Origin: an uncultured Clostridia bacterium
Lineage (GTDB): Bacteria > Bacillota > Clostridia > Oscillospirales > Ruminococcaceae
Assembly: GCA_947631575.1 (NCBI GenBank)
Contig: CANRLW010000011.1
Location: forward strand, 1 to 39,594
Length of the DNA: 39,594 nt
Direction: 5' to 3'
In this document: in pieces, positions 25,205-32,227 of the stretch
Position numbering within the stretch: the stretch's first letter is position 1
Layout of the letters: each line of letters opens with the position of its first letter
Translations under genes and position numbers: made by a program
The notes under the pieces: generated by a model
The model's input: only the letters and a program-made list of their open reading frames with translations
What the model was told of the DNA's origin: nothing
Databases searched by the model: none

Positions 25205-25620
25205 TACCATTTGACGGGGCTGCGGGGACGGAGTCCCCGCCCTCTCCCCCTTCCCCTTCGGGGAAGGGGGCAGGGGGATAGGGCGAGTAAACGTTATAGA
25301 GAGAAACAGCGTTTGAAACAAACCACAAATAGGTTTTATACAGTAATTCGCAATAACAGAAAAAGTGCTTTAAGGAAAAATTTCTAACCTCTTACCTCTA
25401 ACCTCTAACTTCTAAAAGGGCAGGGGGATAGGGCGAGAGAACGTTATTGAGAGAAAATTGCGTTTGAAAAGAACAACCTTTCCGCCCTTACTGCATACTG
25501 TACCCTGTACCCTGTCAACTGACAACAGGGTGAGAGAGCGTTATTGAGAGAAAATTGCTTTTGAAAAGAACAGCCTTTCGGCAATCACCGACTACAGCGT
25601 TTTCCGCCAAAGGTGGATAA
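25205..25620 (-). repeat. Three R1 cores, reverse, in front of marR
   Basis: GC hairpin (GCGGGGACGGAGTCCCCGC, 25222-25240), full C/G hairpin (25246-25270, loop TTC) and core (25279-25325). Then a TAGAGG tract (25382-25415) replaces most of the next hairpin before a second core (25430-25480) and tail. A third core (25527-25573) ends at a TCCGCC/GGTGGATAATGCG remnant. With the preceding entries this explains the whole 1.2-kb space 24455-25662; no gene is seen in it. Confidence 0.78.
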
Positions 25621-25662
25621 TGCGTAATTGATAACTAAGAATTAAGAAAAGGGGTGTATTTC

Positions 25663-26163
25663 TTGGGAGATAACAATGATAATAAGGGCGTAGGCTTAAG
25701 GCTCAGAATGATAAGCAACGCCATAAGGCGCTATCTTGACGGAAACTCGGAGCTTAAAGAGGAGCTGGATAAACTCACTTGCTCAAACAAGTGGATCATA
25801 GGCTATCTGTATGAGGCAGAGCAGGAGCAGCGCGATATTTTCCAGAAAGACTTTGAGGAGAAATTCGGCATAACGCGCTCTACCGTGTCAAAAATGCTGT
25901 CGCTCTTAGAAAAGAAGGAGCTTGTGCGCAGGGTCGTCGTGTCGCATGACGCGAGGCTTAGAAAGATAGTGCTGACCGAAAAGTCCCGCGAGCTTGGCAG
26001 AGCCATGCACACAGAGGTAAACGATATAGAAGAAAAGCTCGTAAAGGGCTTTTCCCAGACAGAGCTTAAACAGCTCAACGAATATTTCGACCGGCTCGAA
26101 AAAAATATAGACAGCGCCGCCAGAGAAAGAAAAGACGCTGAGAAAAGAGGAAATGATGATTAA
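25663..26163 (+). CDS. MarR family transcriptional regulator
   Basis: A 166-residue winged-helix regulator. The recognition region FGITRSTVSKMLSLLEKKEL and the wing VVVSHDARLRKIVLTEKSREL are typical of MarR. I choose TTG at 25663, 8 nt after AAGGGG; a GTG at 25654 overlaps that site. The stop overlaps the start of the first ABC gene by 8 nt, so it is the first gene of a three-gene operon with a heterodimeric exporter, the usual arrangement for drug-responsive autorepression. The probable promoter is about 1 kb upstream. Confidence 0.92.
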   Translation: MGDNNDNKGVGLRLRMISNAIRRYLDGNSELKEELDKLTCSNKWIIGYLYEAEQEQRDIFQKDFEEKFGITRSTVSKMLSLLEKKELVRRVVVSHDARLRKIVLTEKSRELGRAMHTEVNDIEEKLVKGFSQTELKQLNEYFDRLEKNIDSAARERKDAEKRGNDD

Positions 26164-27904
26164 AACACTTGCGAAATGCGTAAGGCAAGCGCTCCTGCCC
26201 GCAATTTTAACGCCGATTTTCGTACTGTGCGAAAGCTTTGTAGAAGTGTCAATTCCCAGCACAATGGCTCATCTTATTGACGACGGCATAACCGTCGGGA
26301 ATATGGATATGGTCTTGAGATACGGAATTGAACTGCTTATAAGGACGCTTACGGCGCTGTGTTTCGGCGTTATTGCGGGATATACCGCGTCGCGCGCCTC
26401 GTCTTATTTTTCGAGGAATTTAAGGCACGATATGTACTACAATATTCAGAATTTCAGCTTTTCAAACATTGACAAGTTTTCTCCCGCGAGTCTTGTAACG
26501 CGCCTTACGACAGACGTCACGAATGTTCAGATGTCGTTTCAGATGCTGACGAGAATTGTTTTCCGCGCGCCCGCAATGCTTATTTTCGCATTTACATTTG
26601 CATTCAGCGCAAGCAAAGAGCTTTCAATGATATTCCTTTGTGTAATACCGTTTCTTGTTATTGTGCTGGCAATTATCGTCAAGACGGCTTTTCCGATGTT
26701 CAGAAAAGTGTTTACGACTTATGACGATCTGAATAACGTCGTAGAAGAAAACCTGCGCGGAATACGCGTTGTAAAGAGCTTTGTGCGCGAGGATCACGAA
26801 ATAGGAAAGTTCGGCAAAATTTCAAAGCTCATCTATGACCGTTTCACCAAAGCCGAAAAGACCGTTGCATTCAACGCTCCCGCAATGCAAATTTCCGTTT
26901 ACACCTGCATTATCGCCATTTCATGGCTCGGCGCGCAGGCGGTTGTAGCGAGCGGCAATAACGAGGCGTTAGGACTTACCACGGGAAGTCTAATGGAGCT
27001 GTTTACATACACAATGCAGATACTTATGAGCCTTATGATGCTGTCAATGATCTTCGTAATGCTCACTATGTCGAAGGCTAGCGCGGACCGCGTCTGCGAG
27101 GTATTGAACGAAAAGAGCGACCTGCGCGACGGTGATCGCAACTTGACCGAAGTTAAAGACGGCTCGATTGAGTTTAAGAATGTCGGTTTCAGATACTTCA
27201 AGACCTCCGAAAAAGCCGCGCTGAATGACATTGACCTTAAAATAAAGAGCGGCGAGACTATCGGCATTATCGGCGGCACGGGTTCTTCTAAATCCACGCT
27301 CGTTCAGATGATACCGAGGCTTTACGACGCGGACGAGGGAGAAGTTCTTGTCGGCGGGGAAAATGTAAAGGACTATAACATTGAGGCGCTCAGAAACAAC
27401 GTCGCAATGGTTCTCCAGAAAAACACGCTGTTTTCGGGAACAATCGCCGAGAATATCCGCTGGGGCGACGAAAACGCGACCGACGAAGAAGTAGAAAAGG
27501 TGTGCAAGCTGGCATGCGCGGACGAATTTATTCAGACCTTCCCCGATAAATACAACACCTATATAGAACAGGGCGGAACAAACGTTTCGGGCGGACAAAA
27601 GCAGAGATTGTGCATAGCGAGGGCGCTGCTGAAAAAGCCGAAGATACTTATACTTGACGACTCGACTTCGGCTGTCGACACTCACACTGATGCAATGATA
27701 AGAAAGGCTTTCCGCGAGGAAATTCCCGACACAACAAAGATAATCATAGCCCAGCGCGTTTCGTCGGTCTGCGACGCCGACAGGATAATAATAATGGACA
27801 ACGGCAGAATTTCCGAAATAGGAACGCATGAAGAGCTGTACGAGCGCGGGGGAATTTACCGCGAGATATACGATTCTCAGACGAAAGGAGCGGCGGAAGA
27901 ATGA
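26156..27904 (+). CDS. ABC transporter, fused permease/ATPase, degenerate-site subunit
   Basis: A 582-residue half-transporter: six membrane helices (about 1-300) and a nucleotide-binding domain. Walker A is GGTGSSKST (about 372-380), signature VSGGQ near 476, and Walker B ILILDDS near 500, where the usual catalytic Glu after the Walker B Asp is an Asp. That marks a weakly hydrolysing site, as in heterodimeric exporters such as BmrCD, LmrCD or TM287/288. Its partner is the next gene, which overlaps by 4 bp (ATGA). ATG at 26156 has AGAGG 5 nt upstream; ATG at 26153 is an alternative. Substrate unknown, probably drugs or lipid-like compounds. Confidence 0.93.
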   Translation: MIKTLAKCVRQALLPAILTPIFVLCESFVEVSIPSTMAHLIDDGITVGNMDMVLRYGIELLIRTLTALCFGVIAGYTASRASSYFSRNLRHDMYYNIQNFSFSNIDKFSPASLVTRLTTDVTNVQMSFQMLTRIVFRAPAMLIFAFTFAFSASKELSMIFLCVIPFLVIVLAIIVKTAFPMFRKVFTTYDDLNNVVEENLRGIRVVKSFVREDHEIGKFGKISKLIYDRFTKAEKTVAFNAPAMQISVYTCIIAISWLGAQAVVASGNNEALGLTTGSLMELFTYTMQILMSLMMLSMIFVMLTMSKASADRVCEVLNEKSDLRDGDRNLTEVKDGSIEFKNVGFRYFKTSEKAALNDIDLKIKSGETIGIIGGTGSSKSTLVQMIPRLYDADEGEVLVGGENVKDYNIEALRNNVAMVLQKNTLFSGTIAENIRWGDENATDEEVEKVCKLACADEFIQTFPDKYNTYIEQGGTNVSGGQKQRLCIARALLKKPKILILDDSTSAVDTHTDAMIRKAFREEIPDTTKIIIAQRVSSVCDADRIIIMDNGRISEIGTHEELYERGGIYREIYDSQTKGAAEE

Positions 27905-29865
27905 GCGACATGAAAGAAGAAAAAATACCCGTAAGACAGGGGAGACCGCCGCGCGGAGCGAGAGTTCCGATGAAGTTTGACAAAAAGGTAATAAAGCGGC
28001 TTTTCGGCTATATGAAACCGTTCAGGAAAAGACTTATTCTGGTGGTCGTGTGCATTATAGTAAGCGCGCTGGCGAGCGTTGCGTCGTCGCTGTTTATAAA
28101 AACGCTTATCGACGATTATATACTTCCGCTTGTAGAAGTGCATAAAAACGGCGGCAACCCCGATTATTCGGGATTACTCAGGACAATTATCCTCATGGCG
28201 GCGCTGTTTCTTGCGGGAGCGGGAAGTTCTCTCATTCAGGCAAGGATAATGGCGACTGTTTCGCAGGGCGTATTGAAAAAAATACGTGACGAAATGTTCT
28301 CACATATGCAGACATTGCCGATAAAATATTTCGACACTCACACCCACGGCGACGTTATGAGCTTTTATACAAACGACGCGGACGCCATGCAGCAGATGTT
28401 GTCGCAGTCCCTGCCGCAGGTCATTTCCTCGGGAATAACGCTGTTTTCGATTTTCTGTTCAATGCTTTCGCTGTCATTGTGGCTGACGCTGACGGTGTTG
28501 GTTTTCCTGCTGTTAATACTGTGTATAACTGCGATAATTGCCAAAAAATCGGGAACATATTTTATCCGTCAGCAGGGCTCGATGGCGAAAGTGAACGGCT
28601 ATATAGAAGAAATGATAAACGGACAGCGCGTTATAAAGATCTTCTGCCGCGAACAGAAATCGAAAGAGGGCTTTGACACAAGAAACTTCGACCTCTCCGA
28701 AAACACCTGCCGCGCGAACGCTTATGCAAACGTACTTATGCCGATAAACAATTGTCTGGGATATTTTCTGTATGTGGTGCTGGCGATAGTGGGCGGTTAT
28801 CTTGCGATAAACGGAGTTACTAATGTTGCGTGTTTTGCGGTGAATACGCTTACGCTCGGAGCTATTGCGTCGTTCTTGCAGCTTTCGAGGAGCTTTATCG
28901 GTCCTATAGGACAGGTGTCACAGCAGTTGAACTCGGTCGCTATGGCAATGGCGGGCGCGGGAAGAATATTCGCGCTTATTGACGAGCCGAGCGAGACCGA
29001 CAACGGCTATGTAACGCTTGTAAACGCAAGGCGCGGCGAAAACGGCGAGCTTATCGAAACTGCCGAGCATACGGGCTTGTGGGCATGGAAACACCCGCAC
29101 AGCGCAGACGGCACCGTAACATACGAGGAGCTGAAAGGCGACATTGTGCTTGATAATGTTGATTTCGGATATGTACCGGAAAAGCTGGTGTTGCAGGATA
29201 TAAACATATATGCCGAGCCGGGGCAGAAGGTGGCTTTTGTCGGCGCTACGGGCGCGGGCAAGACGACCATAACGAACCTTATAAACCGTTTCTATGACAT
29301 AGACGACGGAAAAATACGCTATGACGGGATAAACGTAAACAAGATAAAAAAGAGCGATTTAAGGCGGTCGCTGGGCGTGGTATTGCAGGACGTAAATTTG
29401 TTTACGGGCACTGTTATGGACAACTTGCGCTATGGAAAGCCCGACGCGACTGACGAGGAATGTATAGCGGCGGCAAAGCTTGCAAATGCGGACAGCTTTA
29501 TAAGAATGCTGCCGGACGGTTATAACACGGTGCTGAGAGGCGACGGCAGCGGACTTTCACAGGGACAGAGGCAGCTTATTTCGATAGCGAGAGCGGCAGT
29601 TGCAGACCCGCCTGTTATGATACTTGACGAGGCGACAAGCTCGATAGATACCCGCACGGAGGCGATAGTTCAGGCGGGAATGGACGCGCTTATGAAAGGG
29701 AGAACGGTCTTTGTAATTGCGCATAGACTGTCGACTGTCAGAAATTCGGATGTTATAATGGTTTTAGACCACGGCAGAATAATCGAACGCGGCTCGCATG
29801 ATAAGCTGATAGCGGAGAAAGGGCAGTATTATAGATTGTATACCGGGGCTTTTGAACTAGACTAG
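27901..29865 (+). CDS. ABC transporter, fused permease/ATPase, catalytic-site subunit
   Basis: A 654-residue half-transporter with an N-terminal basic tail, six membrane helices, an insertion of about 45 residues before the ATPase domain, and a canonical nucleotide-binding domain: Walker A GATGAGKTT near 447, Walker B MILDEATS near 573 with the catalytic Glu. Its signature is LSQGQ instead of LSGGQ, so the degenerate composite site would be formed by the partner's Walker motifs plus this signature. The gene overlaps the preceding one by ATGA. Its last codons GAA-CTA-GAC-TAG lie at the edge of a TAGAGG repeat tract, so the natural C-terminus may have been altered by the repeat. Confidence 0.93.
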   Translation: MSDMKEEKIPVRQGRPPRGARVPMKFDKKVIKRLFGYMKPFRKRLILVVVCIIVSALASVASSLFIKTLIDDYILPLVEVHKNGGNPDYSGLLRTIILMAALFLAGAGSSLIQARIMATVSQGVLKKIRDEMFSHMQTLPIKYFDTHTHGDVMSFYTNDADAMQQMLSQSLPQVISSGITLFSIFCSMLSLSLWLTLTVLVFLLLILCITAIIAKKSGTYFIRQQGSMAKVNGYIEEMINGQRVIKIFCREQKSKEGFDTRNFDLSENTCRANAYANVLMPINNCLGYFLYVVLAIVGGYLAINGVTNVACFAVNTLTLGAIASFLQLSRSFIGPIGQVSQQLNSVAMAMAGAGRIFALIDEPSETDNGYVTLVNARRGENGELIETAEHTGLWAWKHPHSADGTVTYEELKGDIVLDNVDFGYVPEKLVLQDINIYAEPGQKVAFVGATGAGKTTITNLINRFYDIDDGKIRYDGINVNKIKKSDLRRSLGVVLQDVNLFTGTVMDNLRYGKPDATDEECIAAAKLANADSFIRMLPDGYNTVLRGDGSGLSQGQRQLISIARAAVADPPVMILDEATSSIDTRTEAIVQAGMDALMKGRTVFVIAHRLSTVRNSDVIMVLDHGRIIERGSHDKLIAEKGQYYRLYTGAFELD

Positions 29866-29925
29866 AGGCTAGAAGTTAGAGGATAGGGGCTAGAAACTGT
29901 TTTGAGCGGCAAAGTACTTTTCCGT
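29858..29925 (+). repeat. TAGAGG tract at the ABC gene end
   Basis: CTAGACTAGAGGCTAGAAGT and similar units begin inside the last codons of the ABC subunit and run to about 29900, followed by TTTTGAGCGG...TTTTCCG. The stretch 29866-31140 has no long gene; its contents are listed in the following entries. Confidence 0.6.
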
Positions 29926-29973
29926 TCAAACCACCTAACGAGCGGGCGCACGAAAGTTTTTTGAAAAGGGAGT

Positions 29974-30125
29974 CCAGAGGGAAAAAATTTTTTTCAAAAA
30001 ATTTTTTCCCTCTGGCAGGGGCGCGGGGGCAGCGCCCCCGCAAACGCTCAAAAGCGCTAAAGGGTGCGGGGAAAACAAGAGTTTTCCCCGCATTGCCGTT
30101 TTAAAAACCGTGTTTTTAAAACGGC
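29974..30125 (-). repeat. R4 multi-hairpin repeat, copy B
   Basis: In reverse order to copy A: a 42-nt palindrome with 20-bp arms starting CCAGAGGGAAAAAA (29974-30015), GCGGGGGC-AGC-GCCCCCGC (30023-30041), GCGGGGAAAAC...(30066-30091) and GCCGTTTTAAAAAC...(30095-30125). Two hairpins differ from copy A in both arms while staying fully paired. It can serve as the terminator of the ABC operon. Confidence 0.8.
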
Positions 30126-30156
30126 AATCCTAAGAGAGGTGTAGAGCGTGAAACCA

Positions 30157-30187
30157 CCTCGGAAATGAATTTACAATAGAGCGGGAA
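30157..30187 (+). repeat. 31-nt direct repeat, left copy
   Basis: CCTCGGAAATGAATTT-R-CAATAGAGCGGGAAA occurs here and at 30518-30548 with one mismatch. The two copies flank an R1 element. Confidence 0.7.
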
Positions 30188-30194
30188 AAATTCC

Positions 30195-30440
30195 GCTCCG
30201 CTTAAAAAACCTATTTGTTGTTCTTATCAAACGCAATTTCTCTAAATAACGTTTACTCGCCCTATCCCCCTGCCCCCTTTCCCGGAGGGAAAGGGGGAAT
30301 TTTGCGGGGCGCTGGCGCGCCCCGCGCCCCGCCTTGTTGACAGTTGACAGTGCACGCATTATGCGCTTTGCGCAAAACGCTACGATGCAAAACACTAGGT
30401 ACAGTATGCAGTAACAGCTGAAAGGCTGTTTGCTAATTTA
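30195..30440 (+). repeat. R1 repeat, forward, with a compensated hairpin variant
   Basis: Core (30210-30262), hairpin CCCCCTTTCCC-GGA-GGGAAAGGGGG (30273-30297), GC hairpin (30304-30325) and tail with an inserted GCATTATGCGC/GCGCAAAACGC segment. Compared with other copies one C-G pair has become T-A in both hairpin arms. Confidence 0.8.
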
Positions 30441-30517
30441 TCACTTTTGATTAACCTTATAGTTTTTCTTTTTCGCTCAAATGTAAGTACATTTTTTAGG
30501 TGGTTTCACGCTCAAAA

Positions 30518-30548
30518 CCTCGGAAATGAATTTGCAATAGAGCGGGAA
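30518..30548 (+). repeat. 31-nt direct repeat, right copy
   Basis: Second copy of the repeat at 30157-30187; it lies next to the 3' end of the small-peptide transcript unit. Confidence 0.7.
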
Positions 30549-30589
30549 AGAGCTTTAATAAAGAAAAGCCCCAGAGCGGGAAAAGTTTA

Positions 30590-30619
30590 CCCCGCGCTGT
30601 ATTGCAGTACAACGCGAGG
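30590..30619 (-). terminator. 3' hairpin of the small-peptide mRNA
   Basis: On the minus strand CCTCGCG ... CGCGGGG pair (one G-U), with an inner TGTA/TACA stem and loop CTGCAA, about 27 nt after the peptide's stop codon and followed by a short TTTT after TAAAC. The 41-nt segment 30583-30623 is 38/41 identical to 30912-30952, the terminator of the divergent small RNA. Confidence 0.65.
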
Positions 30620-30645
30620 CGGACTTATTGCCGAGGCTCTGCCGG

Positions 30646-30729
30646 TTAATCACCTCCATCGAGCCATTTGCATATGTAGTAAGCCACTACACTTGCTAAG
30701 ACGGAGACCAAAAAACCGAAAAGATTCAT
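30646..30729 (-). CDS. 27-residue hydrophobic peptide, candidate type I toxin
   Basis: An 84-bp gene: ATG at 30729, TAA at 30646-30648. The peptide starts MNLFGFLVSVLASVVAYY, a single membrane-spanning helix, and ends with a polar CKWLDGGD tail, the layout of small membrane toxins such as Fst. A strong ribosome binding site (GGAAGGGGG) lies 7 nt upstream, and a promoter at 30776-30804 gives a leader of about 40 nt. I recall many short unannotated clostridial peptides ending YYICKWLD, but cannot check this here. A divergent small RNA is complementary to its start codon region and to its 3' hairpin, which is the main reason to read it as a toxin and not a chance frame. Confidence 0.7.
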   Translation of the reverse strand: MNLFGFLVSVLASVVAYYICKWLDGGD

Positions 30730-30775
30730 AACCGCACCCCCTTCCGTACTGATCTTCCGGGGAACCGGCAACTAT

Positions 30776-30804
30776 ATTATACAACAAACTCCTTAATTCG
30801 TCAA
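30776..30804 (-). promoter_or_regulatory. Promoter of the small peptide
   Basis: Minus strand: TTGACG (30799-30804), 17-bp spacer, TATAAT (30776-30781); predicted start near 30769. Confidence 0.82.
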
Positions 30805-30843
30805 ATGTTTTTCAAAATTTTTTAAGAATTTATCTAAAAAATG

Positions 30844-30872
30844 TTGACAAATACAAAATAATATGCTATAAT
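30844..30872 (+). promoter_or_regulatory. Perfect promoter of the divergent small RNA
   Basis: TTGACA (30844-30849), 17 bp, TATAAT (30867-30872); predicted start at G30879. It matches consensus better than the peptide promoter, as expected for an abundant antitoxin RNA. The two -35 boxes are 39 bp apart, back to back. Confidence 0.88.
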
Positions 30873-30878
30873 ACAATT

Positions 30879-30958
30879 GTAGAAAACCGAAAAGATCTAC
30901 ATAACCGCAAAAAGTTTGCCCCGCGCTGTATTGCAGTACAACGCGGGGCAGATTTTTT
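30879..30958 (+). ncRNA. Candidate antisense antitoxin RNA, about 80 nt
   Basis: Starts with a 5-bp stem GTAGA/TCTAC (30879-30883 with 30896-30900) whose 12-nt loop AAACCGAAAAGA displays the antisense segment. Positions 30883-30896 are complementary to 14 nt of the peptide mRNA (codons 2-6), and 30900-30909 (CATAACCGCA) to 10 nt that include the ATG. Then comes a strong intrinsic terminator: GCCCCGCG/CGCGGGGC (30918-30925 with 30942-30949), inner TGTA/TACA stem, loop TTGCAG, followed by TTTTTT (30953-30958). The terminator is a duplicate of the hairpin at the end of the peptide transcript, hence also complementary to it. It contains no credible reading frame. Confidence 0.72.
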
Positions 30959-30995
30959 ATTGTAAAATAATTGACAAAAAGATTCGACTGCCCTA

Positions 30996-31135
30996 CTAGA
31001 AGTTAGAGGTTAGAGGTTAGAGGTAAGAGTTTAAACCCCTACCCCTTTTTACTCGCCATATTCAATATATAACCTTTCGGCTGTTACTGAATACTGTACA
31101 CTGTACCCTGTCAAATGCCAACAGGGGCGGATTTT
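30996..31135 (-). repeat. TAGAGG tract and R1 tail after rsmA
   Basis: TTAGAGG units (30998-31030), an ACTCGCC remnant of the R1 core and an R1 tail in reverse (31070-31128) reach within a few bases of the rsmA stop codon. Confidence 0.6.
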
Positions 31136-31140
31136 TTTAT

Positions 31141-31986
31141 TCAAGCCAGCCTCTTTGCCAGCTCTATATAATCTTCAAGTTTAAGTTCCTCGGCGCGTGC
31201 CGTAGGCTTTATTCCGACAGCCGAAAACATTCCGCAAAGCTCCTCTTTCGACAGTTTAAGCTCCCCCGAAAGCGGATTTAAAAGTTGCTTTCGGCGCTGA
31301 GAAAATCCCGAACGAATAAGCCTGAACAGCATTTTTTCAACATCATTCGGCAGCTTATTCCTGTCGGTAATTTCCAGCTTTATCACCTCGCTGTCAACAT
31401 TCGGCGACGGCATAAAGCTCCCTCTGTTCACCTTAAACAACAGCCTCGGCTCGCTGTAATACCTCACGGCATACGAAACCGCGCCGCTCTCCCTTGTGCC
31501 GGGAGCGGCGCAAATTCTGTCGCCCGCCTCGCGCTGTACCATTACGGTAAGCGACTTTATCCGAAGTCTGCTTTCGAGTATCTTCATTATCACGGGAGAA
31601 GTGATGTAATACGGCAGATTTGCACATACTACAACGTCTTTCTCGCCGAATTTTTCGACAATTTCATTAAGGTCGGTCTGCATAACGTCCGCGAAAATTA
31701 TTTCAACATTGTCAAACTCCGCGAGCGTTTCGGCTAAAACAGGTTTCAGCCTTTCGTCAAGCTCAATCGCTGTCACCTTATCGCACCGCTTTGCAAGCTC
31801 CTGCGTAAGAACCCCCACGCCCGTTCCTATCTCAATAGCGCAGACACCCTCTTTACAACCGCCCATTTCGGCAATTTTCGGGCATACCGCGGGATTTATC
31901 AGGAAATTCTGCCCGAGTGCCTTGGAGAACGAAAAGCCGTGACGGGAGAAGAGTTCTCTTATAACATTGATGTTCGTTAAGTCCAT
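31141..31986 (-). CDS. rsmA: 16S rRNA (adenine1518/1519-N6)-dimethyltransferase RsmA/KsgA
   Basis: A 281-residue SAM-dependent methyltransferase that dimethylates two adjacent adenines near the 3' end of 16S rRNA. Diagnostic motifs: KALGQNFLI near residue 22, SAM-binding EIGTGVGVLTQ near 52, acidic EL(D) after beta-2, and the catalytic NLPYYI near 123, followed by the C-terminal helical domain. ATG at 31986 is served by AGGTG at a short spacing; that AGG belongs to the edge of a repeat element. Whether it is read from the deaminase promoter upstream or from its own is unclear. Confidence 0.96.
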   Translation of the reverse strand: MDLTNINVIRELFSRHGFSFSKALGQNFLINPAVCPKIAEMGGCKEGVCAIEIGTGVGVLTQELAKRCDKVTAIELDERLKPVLAETLAEFDNVEIIFADVMQTDLNEIVEKFGEKDVVVCANLPYYITSPVIMKILESRLRIKSLTVMVQREAGDRICAAPGTRESGAVSYAVRYYSEPRLLFKVNRGSFMPSPNVDSEVIKLEITDRNKLPNDVEKMLFRLIRSGFSQRRKQLLNPLSGELKLSKEELCGMFSAVGIKPTARAEELKLEDYIELAKRLA

Positions 31987-31991
31987 TTTTC

Positions 31992-32195
31992 ACCTGTCGG
32001 CAGTATACAGTTTACAGTGTAAAGTATTCAGTAAAATGTATCCGCCTTGCGGCGGATAATATTTAGATTGTTATCGGACTAAAACGTTTTGGAATATATC
32101 GTAAAAGGTTGTTTGTGTGCTTATTGTCTAAAAACAATCTAAATTATCCGCGGAGCGGATACCTTTGCTGTACACTGTTCACTGTACACTGTTGT
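31992..32195. repeat. Palindromic repeat element upstream of rsmA
   Basis: Two nested inverted repeats. Inner: TATCCGCC...GGATAATATTTAGATTGTT (32039-32072) against its complement at 32133-32161. Outer: CAGTATACAGTTTACAGTG units (32000-32036) against CACTGTTCACTGTACACTG units (32165-32195). About 60 bp of unique A/T-rich sequence lies in the middle; no gene. Confidence 0.6.
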
Positions 32196-32227
32196 TATCA
32201 TGTATCTTTAAATGAAAAAGTTCGTTA

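Noticed and set aside
30447-30731. Plus-strand 94-codon open frame across the peptide locus
   Set aside because: It has no ribosome binding site, lies opposite the peptide gene, and runs through repeat and hairpin sequence; its product has no recognisable features.
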